Source: Treponema sp. (GTDB lineage: Bacteria > Spirochaetota > Spirochaetia > Treponematales > Treponemataceae). Taken from it: a DNA stretch of 64,000 bases. The stretch lies in contig JAILIC010000087.1 of NCBI GenBank assembly GCA_024695475.1, forward strand, positions 1 to 64,000, given 5' to 3'. A program made the translations under genes and the position numbers. Below are positions 34,186 to 43,834 of the stretch, in pieces. The first letter of the stretch is position 1. Each line of letters begins with the position of its first letter. A model generated the notes under the pieces. That model was not told the DNA's origin. It did no database searches and saw nothing but the letters and a program-made list of their open reading frames with translations.

Positions 34186-34230
34186 GCTGTCCCATAGTTG
34201 GAAGATTTCAACTGTAGGACAGCTTTTTTT
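34186..34230 (+). terminator. terminator of the fab operon
   Basis: GCTGTCC (34186-34192) pairs with GGACAGC (34217-34223), inner ATAGTTG/CAACTGT extends the stem, and seven T follow. Confidence 0.88.
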
Positions 34231-34322
34231 GTGTCTATGTTTTTATATCAGATAGGGTATAACTATACAGTTTGATTATGGTACTATACCTGAACGGGGT
34301 ACCATCTAAAAAGGAAACTAAA

Positions 34323-35000
34323 ATGAAACAATTTATACTATTCATTACGATGATGATTGTACTGGCTACAGTACACGCACAGACAACGACGCGGAGTGCA
34401 TTTATAGACGGATTTGACAAGAGCAAATACAAGGAACTTACAGTAAGCGACGAGGCTCAGTTTTCTTACTTTTATAATGATGAAGCAGAGTTAAAAAGAT
34501 TTGATGGAGTATGCGTCAAAATTAAGGCTCATATTATTTTTAAGAGTGTTATTGCAGAACAGGTCGGTGGCATAATTTGTTTTTTTGATGGGGAGGAGAT
34601 GAGTGGCTGGCTTTATCCCCTTGATCTTCCTAAAGAAATGCCTTTGTTTACATCGCTTGAAGTGTATTATCATTACAAAGCAAATTATGAAGATGGCATA
34701 CTAGCGTTACAAATTGACGGTTGGAAAGTACTTGATGATATCCGCTTTGTAGGACAAAGATACAAGGCTACTGATACACTTAAAGTCCGCGAATATCCGA
34801 CACTTTTGGCAACGCAGATAGGCAGACTTTCTAAGCATGAACTTGTTACTATTATCGAAATTGGTGATAAGGCTACAATTGATGATATTGAATCTGCCTG
34901 GGTAAAAATCCGTACTGCTGACAACAAAGAGGGATGGTGCTTTGCAGGGTATCTTACCGATGGAGAAGAGTACCATGAAAAGCCGTGGACAAGCAAATAG
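34323..35000 (+). CDS. exported SH3-domain protein
   Basis: A 225-residue protein with a signal peptide ending TVHAQ. Residues ~40-140 are a domain I do not recognise; residues ~140-215 are a bacterial SH3 (SH3b) domain (LKVREYPTLLATQIGRLSKHELVTI, WVKIRTADNKEGWCFAGYL). Such domains bind cell-wall peptide or proteins. AAGGAAAC precedes ATG 34323. The internal direct repeats AAGGCTAC at 34764 and 34869 gave rise to the remnant copy downstream. Confidence 0.75.
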   Translation: MKQFILFITMMIVLATVHAQTTTRSAFIDGFDKSKYKELTVSDEAQFSYFYNDEAELKRFDGVCVKIKAHIIFKSVIAEQVGGIICFFDGEEMSGWLYPLDLPKEMPLFTSLEVYYHYKANYEDGILALQIDGWKVLDDIRFVGQRYKATDTLKVREYPTLLATQIGRLSKHELVTIIEIGDKATIDDIESAWVKIRTADNKEGWCFAGYLTDGEEYHEKPWTSK

Positions 35001-35021
35001 AGAGTCCACTTAAAATGTAAA

Positions 35022-35084
35022 AGACTTGATATCTGCTTTGTAGGACAAAGATACAAGGCTACAATCGATGATATTGAATCTGCC
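35022..35084 (+). pseudogene. recombined remnant of the SH3 gene 3' region
   Basis: The bases repeat 34735-34771 of the SH3 gene (GATATCtGCTTTGTAGGACAAAG) and then jump to 34876 onward (AATcGATGATATTGAATCTGCC), joined exactly at AAGGCTAC. In the intact gene these two segments are 105 bases apart between direct AAGGCTAC repeats. The remnant therefore came from a duplication followed by recombination between those repeats. Confidence 0.75.
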
Positions 35085-35085
35085 C

Positions 35086-35175
35086 AGACTCCCTGGGGCT
35101 CCTTACCCCGAGTCACACACATCGCTGCCCCAGCATCACACACATCGCTGCCCCAGCCCCCATGGGCGACTTGCC
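35086..35175. repeat. GC-rich intergenic block with a 23-bp tandem repeat
   Basis: Two copies of TCACACACATCGCTGCCCCAG (start 35113 and 35136, period 23) lie in a C-rich patch containing CCCTGGGGCTCC and ending CCCCATGGGCGACTTGCC. The base composition is unlike the AT-rich flanks. No gene is supported in 35001-35360; the rest holds the remnant and the promoter of the permease gene. Confidence 0.6.
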
Positions 35176-35267
35176 TCTGGTATAATCAATTTTTTTGGAC
35201 TCGATAACAGAGACCTCCGATCCTCCTACTAAAACCTAAAAAAAAATCAGTAAAGCTAAAATAAAGT

Positions 35268-35296
35268 TTGCAGATTGGAAAGAGTTGATTTATAAT
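35268..35296 (+). promoter_or_regulatory. promoter of the nucleobase permease
   Basis: TTGCAG (35268-35273), 17 bases, TATAAT (35291-35296). A leader of about 60 bases follows, ending in AAAAGGAGGA before ATG. Confidence 0.75.
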
Positions 35297-35360
35297 TAAA
35301 ACGTACGAGAGAGTTTTGCACGGTTACTTTTATTGTTCTAAGTAAAAAAAAGGAGGAAGA

Positions 35361-36698
35361 ATGAAAACTGAGAACAAAAATGTTTCTGTTAGCATGGAAA
35401 ATATCTACCAGCTTGATGGTAGGGTTCCTCTAGCTAAAGCTATTCCTTTTGGTTTGCAACATGTACTTGCAATGTTTGTATCAAATGTTGTTCCTATCAT
35501 CATTGTTGCAGGTATTGGCAACTTAGATGTATCAATTAAAACCATACTTATTCAAAACTGTATGATTGTTGCTGGTATTGGTACATTGGTACAGTTGTAT
35601 CCTGTATGGCGTGTTGGTTCTGGTGTACCTATTGTTATGGGTGTAAGCTTTACATTTGTTGCAATTGATGGATACATCTGTTCCAAATACGGCTATGGTG
35701 GTGTCATGGGCGCTGTAATCATCGGCGGTCTGTTTGAAGGTGTATTGGGATTGCTTGCAAAATACTGGCGTAAGTGGATTTCTCCTATTGTATCTTCATG
35801 TGTTGTAACAGCAATCGGTTTTTCATTGTTGACTGTTGGTGCTTCAAGTTTTGGTGGTGGAGTCGGTGCTGCTGATTTTGGCTCTGCTCAGAATTTGATT
35901 TTGGGCTCAGTTACCTTGGTAACTTTGCTTGTTGTTATGGTATTTGCAAAAGGCTATATCAAACGTCTTGCTGTATTGTTTGGTCTTATTGTTGGATATA
36001 TTGTTGCTTTGTGCATGGGCAAAGTTAATTTTTCAGCCTTCCAGGACATTGCAATTATTTCTGTTCCTCATTTGCTGCCAATAAAACCAATCTTTAATCT
36101 TAATGCTATTATAGCTGTTGCTTTGGTATACCTTGTTTCTGCAACAGAGACAATCGGTGATACCACAGCTTGCTGCGATATGGGATTGGGCCGTGCTCCA
36201 ACTGATAAAGAGATCTCTGGTAGTCTTGCTTGTGATGGTTTGTGCAGTTCTGTCTCTGGTATTTTTGGCTGTATGTCAATTACTTCTTTTAGCCAGAATG
36301 TCGGATTGGTTGCTATGACTAAGGTTGTAAACCGCTTTACTATTGCAACGGGAGCAGTCGCAATGATTGTTGCAGGTTTGTTCCCACCTGTTGGTGCTTT
36401 CTTCTGCACATTGCCAGATGCTGTTCTCGGTGGCTGTACTGTCATCATGTTTGGACAGATTATCGTATCAGGTATGGATATGATTAAAAAGTGTGGTTTG
36501 ACAGAACGCAATATGTTGATTATTGCTTTGTCTTTGTCACTCGGTCTTGGTTTTACCATGGTACCAGGTATGTTCTCTGTATTCCCAAAACTCGTTGGTG
36601 AAGAATTGCAGAACAACTGTGTTGCTGTAGTCTTTATTATTTCACTCATTTTGGATTTGTTGTTGCCAAAAGACAAAGAAGGTGCTCCTGCTCTGTAA
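35361..36698 (+). CDS. NCS2 family uracil/xanthine permease
   Basis: A 445-residue inner-membrane nucleobase:cation symporter with 12-14 helices. FGLQHVLAMFVSNVVP, VSATETIGDTTA, and the region SFSQNVGLVAMTKV carry the NAT/NCS2 signature positions. The sequence is closer to xanthine (PbuX-like) permeases than to UraA, but the substrate is not certain. It stands alone between its own promoter and a terminator. Confidence 0.88.
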   Translation: MKTENKNVSVSMENIYQLDGRVPLAKAIPFGLQHVLAMFVSNVVPIIIVAGIGNLDVSIKTILIQNCMIVAGIGTLVQLYPVWRVGSGVPIVMGVSFTFVAIDGYICSKYGYGGVMGAVIIGGLFEGVLGLLAKYWRKWISPIVSSCVVTAIGFSLLTVGASSFGGGVGAADFGSAQNLILGSVTLVTLLVVMVFAKGYIKRLAVLFGLIVGYIVALCMGKVNFSAFQDIAIISVPHLLPIKPIFNLNAIIAVALVYLVSATETIGDTTACCDMGLGRAPTDKEISGSLACDGLCSSVSGIFGCMSITSFSQNVGLVAMTKVVNRFTIATGAVAMIVAGLFPPVGAFFCTLPDAVLGGCTVIMFGQIIVSGMDMIKKCGLTERNMLIIALSLSLGLGFTMVPGMFSVFPKLVGEELQNNCVAVVFIISLILDLLLPKDKEGAPAL

Positions 36699-36725
36699 GG
36701 AATACCTGTTCGTAAAATGATTTCG

Positions 36726-36760
36726 ATGCCATCAACAATAGAGTGTTGGTGGCATTTTTT
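36726..36760 (+). terminator. terminator of the permease gene
   Basis: ATGCCATCAACA (36726-36737) pairs with TGTTGGTGGCAT (36744-36755), followed by T's. Confidence 0.85.
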
Positions 36761-36823
36761 TTGCTATTCTTGATATACTCTTTTATTGTGGAAACAAGAC
36801 TGCTATCGTGATATACTTTTTAT

Positions 36824-38134
36824 ATGCGTTTTACAAGTACAAGAAATAGAACTATTTCTGTTGGGTTTGAACAGGTTATACGTAATTGTATCCCAGGAGA
36901 TGGCGGATTGTATATTCCTGCTGATATGTCTGATTTACGTCGATGGATCTTGTATTCGGACGAGCAGACAAGTTATGCCTCTGTTGCTGGCGCAATGACA
37001 TTGGCATGTATTAATGAAGAGTTTAGCCCTATTATTTGTGAAACTATCGCAACTCATGCATTTCCGTATGAGCCTGTCCTTAAAAAACTTGATGATGGGC
37101 TTTTTTTATTGGAACTATATCATGGTCCTACCGGTTGGCAACGTGATTTTTGCGTAAACTTTTTAATAGAAAGTTTGGAGACAATCCTTGAGTTTAAAGG
37201 TAATACAGCGATTACCTTGGATTATACAAGTAGTGCTTTTGGATCTATTTTGTCCCATGCGTTGCGGGATAAAAAGTATATAAAATCAGTATTGTTATTT
37301 CCTAAAGGTGCTGTCAAAGGATTACAGGAACGGGATTATATCTGGAATGGTGGCACTGTCTATCCTATTGAAATTGATGGTACAGAAGAAGATTGCCGTA
37401 ATCTTATTCGTGCTATTTTTAAAAACAAAACAATCGTGTCAAAGTGTAATTTGACAACGGCTAATAGTGCAAATGTTGGTCGATTAATTGCACAGATGTT
37501 TGTCTATCCATTTGCATTTTCGCGTTTGAAAAAGCAAGTCTCTGGTACTATATATTATGCTATGGATCCAGGTAGCTACAGCAACCTTGTTGCCGGTTTA
37601 TATGCATGGCGACTTGCTATGCCTGTTAATGGTTTTATTGTACCTGCAACCGGATCTTTAACCCTAGACTCAATGGGCAATTGTACCATGCTGGATTCCT
37701 TAGTACCGTTGAATCAGCGGGAGCCAGTTGATCCAGCCTTTCCTAATAATATTGAGCGTTTAGAAGAAGTTTTTTCTATTAACACAGGTATGATGAAAAA
37801 CTTAGTGTTTCCTCAGCATGTGACTGATGAAGATACTATTTCGGCGGTAAAAGAGTTATTTATGAAGTACGGGCAATACGCTGACAAGAGTACGGCTCAG
37901 GCATACGCTGCCGCTAAAAAAATGAGGGAAAAAGGGAACTGTGAAGGTGGAACAATTGTGCTCCTTGCAAAAAATGATCCAGCCCTGTCTGGCAACTTTG
38001 TCCGCCATTGTTTAGGAGAGGCTCCTGCAATGGCAGACAATGTTGCTGCCGGCATTGCTCCTACAAATCTCAATAGACCGTTAGTACGTACTCCTGATGA
38101 TATTATTTCTGTACTTTCATCTTTGACGTTTTAA
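36824..38134 (+). CDS. threonine-synthase-like protein lacking catalytic residues
   Basis: A 436-residue protein that aligns over its length with ThrC (IPGDGGLYIP, LELYHGPT, NVGRLIAQ, AGLYAWRLAMPV). Key parts are lost: the PLP Lys of the AFKDF motif is Arg (R107, WQRDF); the SGDTG phosphate loop reads YTSSAFGS; the GNFG loop reads GSYS. It is therefore probably not an active threonine synthase and may be a regulatory or structural relative; a second, true thrC would be expected elsewhere. Full length with no stop, so selection seems to keep it. TATACT ends six bases before ATG (leaderless type). The last 32 bases overlap the convergent GH13 gene. Confidence 0.75.
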   Translation: MRFTSTRNRTISVGFEQVIRNCIPGDGGLYIPADMSDLRRWILYSDEQTSYASVAGAMTLACINEEFSPIICETIATHAFPYEPVLKKLDDGLFLLELYHGPTGWQRDFCVNFLIESLETILEFKGNTAITLDYTSSAFGSILSHALRDKKYIKSVLLFPKGAVKGLQERDYIWNGGTVYPIEIDGTEEDCRNLIRAIFKNKTIVSKCNLTTANSANVGRLIAQMFVYPFAFSRLKKQVSGTIYYAMDPGSYSNLVAGLYAWRLAMPVNGFIVPATGSLTLDSMGNCTMLDSLVPLNQREPVDPAFPNNIERLEEVFSINTGMMKNLVFPQHVTDEDTISAVKELFMKYGQYADKSTAQAYAAAKKMREKGNCEGGTIVLLAKNDPALSGNFVRHCLGEAPAMADNVAAGIAPTNLNRPLVRTPDDIISVLSSLTF

Positions 38135-41100
38135 CGCTCTTTTTCTTGGTAGCTGCCTTTTTTACACTTTTTGTCACTCTTTTTTTTGTGACCTTCTTCT
38201 TTTGTGTCGGCTTAAAGCTATTAACAAAGGCTACGGATTTATATGCTGCTTTTGTTTTTGCAGCCATGAGGGTTTTATACATCTCACATAATGAGGTAGC
38301 TTTCGTTTTTGTTGCTGAAAGAAGACGAAGCAGGAACAATAATGCAAAGGTAAAATCAGTTTGCTCTTTATTAAACCAGACGGTGTTTTCAAAGCTGTTT
38401 GTTCCGCAGATGTCTTGAGAAACTGGAGAGTATACCAGATACGTGACGATAGCTAGGGCTGCCGCTTGTTTTGATTTTGTGCTCAGTGCCTTTTGTGGAG
38501 TACTTGCAATGACATAGAGGTCCTTTAGCCGCTTGTACATATTAGGTATCGACAGATTGATATCTCTGAGGTGCTGATTAAACTTACGTGCTAATGCCCA
38601 TTCTGTTGCATATCCTTTATCAGCATAATTTTTGACAATGGCATAACTTAATAGCAATACAAGAATATCTTTGTCGAGTGCAAGCATAGTGCGGGTAAAT
38701 GATTCAACATCTTTTGTACTGCAGGCTTTTAGAAGCGTAGCAGTATAATTTTGAGGTTGTTTTGTCACTTTTGTATCGCAAAGTATGTGCAGTATTTTTT
38801 TTGCAATCGTAGTAAACTGAGATAACTGCGTTTTAGCAGTATCTTTTTTGCTGCCTGCAAATCGATCTGCAGTTTTATAGAATGCCAATGCATTTTTTGA
38901 CACTGATTTGATAATTTTTGTAAGTTCTGCAGTTGCTTTTGTCTTTGTAAGTGTGTGGCTTGTACCCTCATGATACACTTGATATATGCAGGTAAGGAAG
39001 TCATCGGTAACAAAAGCTCGTAATGCAGTGTATAGCTCCTTAAAGCGTATTTCATTCCATTCGGCTTCGAGATCTTCAGTACCTTTTCCGCCAAGAGCTT
39101 CACAGAGAATACGATATTTATGATCTGGACCATCTGTTATCTGCTTAAAGTTTAAAAGCACTTGGTACTCAAATCCTTTGAGGCTGACAAACATACCGTT
39201 GTTCTGAATGTCAGCGCAAGATCGTACAAACCATAATCCGCTGTGATGATCTTGGAATATACAGTAATTATCATTATCGGTACTGAGCATGAGCCCTTGG
39301 GCTATACTGCGGGTTTTAATTTGTTTGTCGTGTTCACCTGATCCCGTTTTTACTGCATACGGAACAGATTGTTTTATCCAGCCACAAGCAGGCTCATATT
39401 TATTGTTATAAAATACGACTGCAAACTCATTGTTAAAACCATTTGAGTATGCGAAGATATTCTCGTTTACCGTACCGTTATTCCATACGTCAAAGAATAA
39501 AAAGTTATTAATCTCTGCAAAGAGATAGCGCTTTTTCATCAATGGAAAAATATCTTGCCAATGGCGGCGGATGAGCTCGCTATCAGGAGTTTCGTCTTTG
39601 TATGCTTTGGTATATTCCATACCATATTTTTCTTCAAACCCTTCGATTTGCCCATGCCCAAACATAGGCAGGCCTGGCATGGTAACCATCAGAGTACATA
39701 CGCCAAAATACTTACCGTCTTTACCAAATTGTGCTACGGCTGTTTCTTCATCGGGGTTATTCATGAAGTTGACATAACGCTTTAATATCTGAGGATCAAA
39801 GATAATAGTATTTTTGACGGTATCTCGATATTTTTGGTTTTCTTCTTTTTTGAGCATGTTCATGAATGCACTGTTGTATACACGGTGCATGCCGAGTGTG
39901 CGTACAAAAAAGCCTTCCATCATCCAGAATGCTTCTGCAAGTAATAGGGTGTCAGGAACTTCTTGTGCTACGCGATCTACGACTTCACGCCAAAACTCGT
40001 TTGGAATAGCCTGCTCAAATTCTTGATTGGATAAACCTGTTTCACTTCTTGTTGCGATATCGCCACCATGTCCTGGTTCTGGATACCAGAGCCGCCGTAT
40101 ATGTTTTTTTGCAAGAACCATAGCAGCGTCAAAACGTATGATTGGAAAGTTTCGCGCTACATGGAGAATTTCTTGTATGACGGCTTCGCGTGCATCTGGA
40201 TTTAAAAAATCAATTTGCGCGGTATCATTCCAGGGCATACCGGTGCCATCGTTACCATGATATATGTATCGTACGTCTCCAGTTGCATTATCTACACGTT
40301 TAAAAACAACGGCGCAATCAGACTTGCTGTAGTAGTGGTCTTCCAGATAAATTCCAGTTCTTGGATCCTGTGAGAGGTTTTCGCCATTAAAAGTGTATTG
40401 TGGAAAAGGATTGTCTCTGCGCTGTACAAATACATCAGGTTTTTCCATAACCCAGTGTGAGTCCATGCCTGTATGATTTGGTACCATGTCGGAAGCAAGC
40501 CTGATACCTCTTTTCCATAGTCGTGTTCTGAGATTTTCGAGTGCACTCCAGTCTCCAAGATTGTCAGCAATGTTATAGTCATAAAGACTGTATGCACTGG
40601 CTGCTGCTTCCGGATTGCCATTGAGTTGCTTGATTCGTTTGCTCGCATAACTTCGTTGCCATAAACCGATGAGCCATAATCCTGTAAAACCTTCGTTTGC
40701 AAGCGTGTCCAATTCTTCATCAGGTATCTGGTCTAGGCGGGTAATGCTTTGTTTGTACTTTTTACTGAGCTGATCAAGCCAGACAAGTACTGTTTTTGCC
40801 ATGAGTATGACACGAGGCATCCATTCCTGATCAGGACTAAAACGCTCATATTCCTTGCTGAGAGAGTCGTAGTTGTAAGGTTGTAAATCTGGACCGTCAC
40901 CACCTATGGGGTGCCAGGCAGCTTTTTCTTCCTCTGTAATGGTATCAATGCCGGCAAGGAGTCGTTTGAGCCATGAACCAAGCAGATGTCCCCAATGGGT
41001 TCTGATATAGTCTAATTGACCTTTGAGGCTGTTAGGACTAAAGATGACTGGTTCGCGTAGGAGTTCAATTAATGAGTGTCCGTATGGTCCAAATGTTGGT

Positions 41101-41702
41101 TTGCTCTTAAAAAAGAGTTGGAGTTCTTCCCATGCCATTTTATATAGTGGGTTTTGCTTGAGTGATACATCATCAAACAGTATTTTAAATGGCTTAAATG
41201 CAGGGTTTTCATTTGCCAGGATTAAAAGAATCATCTCTTCTAGAGTTGCTTCTTTATTACTGCGAAGTATACCTGTTCCTGTATCGATTCCTTTTTCAGT
41301 GAGATACTGTGATTGTGTTTGAATGCCTTTATATACGACAGTAGGTGGAAACTCTGTATTAAACTGAGTAAGGAGAGCGTCTATTTTGTCTTCTCCAAAA
41401 TGGTTATAGAGACACTGTAATGCTTCTACCATTATAGATGAGAGTATATCTTTTCGGTATATCGTGCAGACGTAATGGAATATTTCATCTATAAGCCCCA
41501 TGGCGTTGAGATTTCCGGCAGAGATTCGCTTAGTGGTTTGACCACGTATGTCAAAGAGGCTATTGAGCTTATCTGCAAAGATACGCACATTAGTCATATT
41601 GGCAAAAATGACATTGCCTGTAGATGCAAAAAGTGATCCGTTAAATCCACAGATATCTCTGATGGTACGACTAACATGGAACTCATTGAAAGAAATATGC
41701 AT
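38103..41702 (-). CDS. GH13 α-amylase-family enzyme with Lys-rich C-terminal tail
   Basis: A 1199-residue protein. The GH13 barrel lies in the middle (~290-750): MVPNHTG, IRFDAAM with the nucleophile Asp near 524, LLAEAFWMMEG with the acid Glu, and FMNNPDE with the third Asp. N-terminal ~290 and C-terminal ~400 residues are extra domains I cannot assign. The last ~33 residues are about half Lys/Arg (KKVTKKRVTKSVKK) like a histone H1 tail. No signal peptide, so it probably acts on cytosolic α-glucan. Its ATG overlaps the malQ stop (TAATG), and its 3' end overlaps the threonine-synthase-like gene by 32 bases. Confidence 0.85.
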   Translation of the reverse strand: MHISFNEFHVSRTIRDICGFNGSLFASTGNVIFANMTNVRIFADKLNSLFDIRGQTTKRISAGNLNAMGLIDEIFHYVCTIYRKDILSSIMVEALQCLYNHFGEDKIDALLTQFNTEFPPTVVYKGIQTQSQYLTEKGIDTGTGILRSNKEATLEEMILLILANENPAFKPFKILFDDVSLKQNPLYKMAWEELQLFFKSKPTFGPYGHSLIELLREPVIFSPNSLKGQLDYIRTHWGHLLGSWLKRLLAGIDTITEEEKAAWHPIGGDGPDLQPYNYDSLSKEYERFSPDQEWMPRVILMAKTVLVWLDQLSKKYKQSITRLDQIPDEELDTLANEGFTGLWLIGLWQRSYASKRIKQLNGNPEAAASAYSLYDYNIADNLGDWSALENLRTRLWKRGIRLASDMVPNHTGMDSHWVMEKPDVFVQRRDNPFPQYTFNGENLSQDPRTGIYLEDHYYSKSDCAVVFKRVDNATGDVRYIYHGNDGTGMPWNDTAQIDFLNPDAREAVIQEILHVARNFPIIRFDAAMVLAKKHIRRLWYPEPGHGGDIATRSETGLSNQEFEQAIPNEFWREVVDRVAQEVPDTLLLAEAFWMMEGFFVRTLGMHRVYNSAFMNMLKKEENQKYRDTVKNTIIFDPQILKRYVNFMNNPDEETAVAQFGKDGKYFGVCTLMVTMPGLPMFGHGQIEGFEEKYGMEYTKAYKDETPDSELIRRHWQDIFPLMKKRYLFAEINNFLFFDVWNNGTVNENIFAYSNGFNNEFAVVFYNNKYEPACGWIKQSVPYAVKTGSGEHDKQIKTRSIAQGLMLSTDNDNYCIFQDHHSGLWFVRSCADIQNNGMFVSLKGFEYQVLLNFKQITDGPDHKYRILCEALGGKGTEDLEAEWNEIRFKELYTALRAFVTDDFLTCIYQVYHEGTSHTLTKTKATAELTKIIKSVSKNALAFYKTADRFAGSKKDTAKTQLSQFTTIAKKILHILCDTKVTKQPQNYTATLLKACSTKDVESFTRTMLALDKDILVLLLSYAIVKNYADKGYATEWALARKFNQHLRDINLSIPNMYKRLKDLYVIASTPQKALSTKSKQAAALAIVTYLVYSPVSQDICGTNSFENTVWFNKEQTDFTFALLFLLRLLSATKTKATSLCEMYKTLMAAKTKAAYKSVAFVNSFKPTQKKKVTKKRVTKSVKKAATKKKSVKTSKMKVQK

Positions 41703-43759
41703 TACTCACCCCGTTGATCATGACATTTTACGATATCACGCATATTGTCGATTAATTTGTTATTTTTTAGTATTGATTCAATTGTTGCTGGTAGGCGATA
41801 TGTCCAGTTAAACTCTGTAACAGTACCAGGAATATTAATACGTTCATCTTCCTCGTGTTTGCGCCAGTACTTTTTTTCCATGAATAAATAATCTTGTAGT
41901 GGATTAACGTACCAGACACTTGCCGTGTGTGCTGAACACATAAGTACTTTTTTTGCCAGCTGTGGTGTAAAACTGGTGTTTGCTATTTGTGTTGCCTGCT
42001 TATATATCCCCTCTACATTTTGTGTCGTTTTTACTTCAGCATCAAATGCTACAATAAAATGAATGACACCGTCTTTTTCATTGTTCCACCACTGTCTGAT
42101 AGTGGTGGAGTCATGGACTGATGTGGTAGTTAGAGAGAGTGGAGTATAGTTTTCAAAAGGAATGAATGGTTGTCCCGGTTCTTCCCAGATTCTGTTCCAT
42201 CGTACTACACGTAAACCAAGAATCCCAGTGTCATTGAGTACTTGTGGTACACCGCTTAAGGCGACTCCTAAGTCTTCTCCACATGGTTGCATCGGAACTG
42301 ATTTTGTTAATTTGGATAAAATATCAAATGCGTGATCTTGCCACAGTACTTCCTGCTTGTTTCGATTATCGGCAAACAGATGGGATAATGTATCTTGCTC
42401 ATTTGGATAGAGTGATTTCCAGGAGGAGGTATTGCCATAACACCAGGAAGGAACATAGGTGTCCTTTTTTACTTCGATTAAGCAACGATCATTCCATTTA
42501 TTGCAAAAGAACTCTTGTAGTTCTTCGGGGCATTCTTTAAGAATAGACTGTATTCCGTGTGTTTTTTTCTTAAAAATCCATAATTCTTCATTGCCTATGC
42601 GATCACACAGTTTTGATAGTACTGCTATTGTACTGTCATGATTATGTGTTATTTCTTCAACACTGTAGGTTGGAATATGTGGTTTTGAGAGCCAGTTAAT
42701 GCGTCCGTCATCAAATCCTGCGTTATGGAGTACTTCTTTTGTTATGCCAACGTATGGCTCCGCATGTCCAAGATATGCGGTTGTATCTGTTTCAGGTACT
42801 GCCCAGATGCGGAAAAATCCTAAGATGTGATCGAGTCGATATGCTCCGTAGTACTGGGATGCGGATATAAGACGGTGCTTCCACCATGAGTAACCATCTC
42901 TTTTCATCTTATCCCATTTATAAATAGGAAAGCCCCATGTCTGTCCAGATGGGTTTTCACCGTCAGGTGGGGAGCCTGCTCGTAATGTATGATTAAATAG
43001 CGTTGGTTCTGACCAGGCATCACAGGAGTCTTCATTCATCATGATAGGAATGTCGCCTTTTAGAATGATACCATTTGCTTTGATGGTATCTGCAGCTTGC
43101 TTAAACTGTGTGTGGGCATAGTACTGTTCCCATGCGTAAAAAAGGTATTCCTTTTTATGTTCATCACTATCCCATCGGTTTTGAATTTCTTCTGGACTGA
43201 TATTTGCATCTTGCTTTTGCCATGTTTTCCAACTTGCCTGCATGTATTTCCATTTTAACTGTTTAAACACGGCATAACTGATAATCCAAGGATTATCTTG
43301 TATCCACTGGGCAAGTTCCTGTGGTATGTTATTTTTTTTAGCTATATCGGTTTGTTCAAAGAGCTCAGCCAATAATTCATTTTTGATAGTAAGAATTTGC
43401 TGATAATGAAAGCGACATGTTGGATTAGTTATGTTAACCAGCGTATCGTACTTTTGCGCAAATTGTGTATTCTTTTTGTAATAGGTTTTAAACTCGGGTA
43501 TTGATGCAATATGTATATAAATAGGATGGAGTGCAAATGCTGATAAACTACTGTAGGGTGAACTTTGTGTACCGGTATCATTGACGGGTAGCAGCTGTAT
43601 AATGCTCATACCAGTTTTTTTGCAGAGAGGAACTAGTTGTTCCAAATCAGAAAAATCACCGATAGCTTTTGCTTCGTCTGTAACGATTGCTCCAAGGGGA
43701 ATAACAAATCCTGTTTGCGGTTGTATATGTGTAGATTTACCAGTATATGATTTTTTCAT
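41702..43759 (-). CDS. malQ: 4-α-glucanotransferase (GH77)
   Basis: A 685-residue amylomaltase that disproportionates maltodextrins. The GH77 motifs are complete: SSPYSSLSAFALHPIYIHI-type N-terminus, YRLDHILGFFRIW with the nucleophile Asp, CGEDLG with the acid Glu, and TSVHDSTTIRQWW with the third Asp. It is co-transcribed with the GH13 gene below. TATACT on the minus strand ends nine bases before ATG; no ribosome binding site. Confidence 0.93.
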   Translation of the reverse strand: MKKSYTGKSTHIQPQTGFVIPLGAIVTDEAKAIGDFSDLEQLVPLCKKTGMSIIQLLPVNDTGTQSSPYSSLSAFALHPIYIHIASIPEFKTYYKKNTQFAQKYDTLVNITNPTCRFHYQQILTIKNELLAELFEQTDIAKKNNIPQELAQWIQDNPWIISYAVFKQLKWKYMQASWKTWQKQDANISPEEIQNRWDSDEHKKEYLFYAWEQYYAHTQFKQAADTIKANGIILKGDIPIMMNEDSCDAWSEPTLFNHTLRAGSPPDGENPSGQTWGFPIYKWDKMKRDGYSWWKHRLISASQYYGAYRLDHILGFFRIWAVPETDTTAYLGHAEPYVGITKEVLHNAGFDDGRINWLSKPHIPTYSVEEITHNHDSTIAVLSKLCDRIGNEELWIFKKKTHGIQSILKECPEELQEFFCNKWNDRCLIEVKKDTYVPSWCYGNTSSWKSLYPNEQDTLSHLFADNRNKQEVLWQDHAFDILSKLTKSVPMQPCGEDLGVALSGVPQVLNDTGILGLRVVRWNRIWEEPGQPFIPFENYTPLSLTTTSVHDSTTIRQWWNNEKDGVIHFIVAFDAEVKTTQNVEGIYKQATQIANTSFTPQLAKKVLMCSAHTASVWYVNPLQDYLFMEKKYWRKHEEDERINIPGTVTEFNWTYRLPATIESILKNNKLIDNMRDIVKCHDQRGE

Positions 43760-43834
43760 AATGACTTAAGTATATCATGAATTTATCATATTGTGTAAAT
43801 TTTAGCCTAACTTATAGAAAGAAACTGCAATGCA

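Noticed and set aside
34685-35143. 152-codon minus-strand frame over the SH3 gene and intergenic block
   Set aside because: Antisense to the SH3 coding region and made long only by the remnant copy.
36824-38134. active threonine synthase
   Set aside because: Catalytic Lys and both PLP phosphate loops are missing.
38146-38418. hydrophobic 90-codon plus-strand frame
   Set aside because: It is the antisense of the Lys-rich GH13 tail; runs of Lys codons read as Phe/Leu on the other strand.
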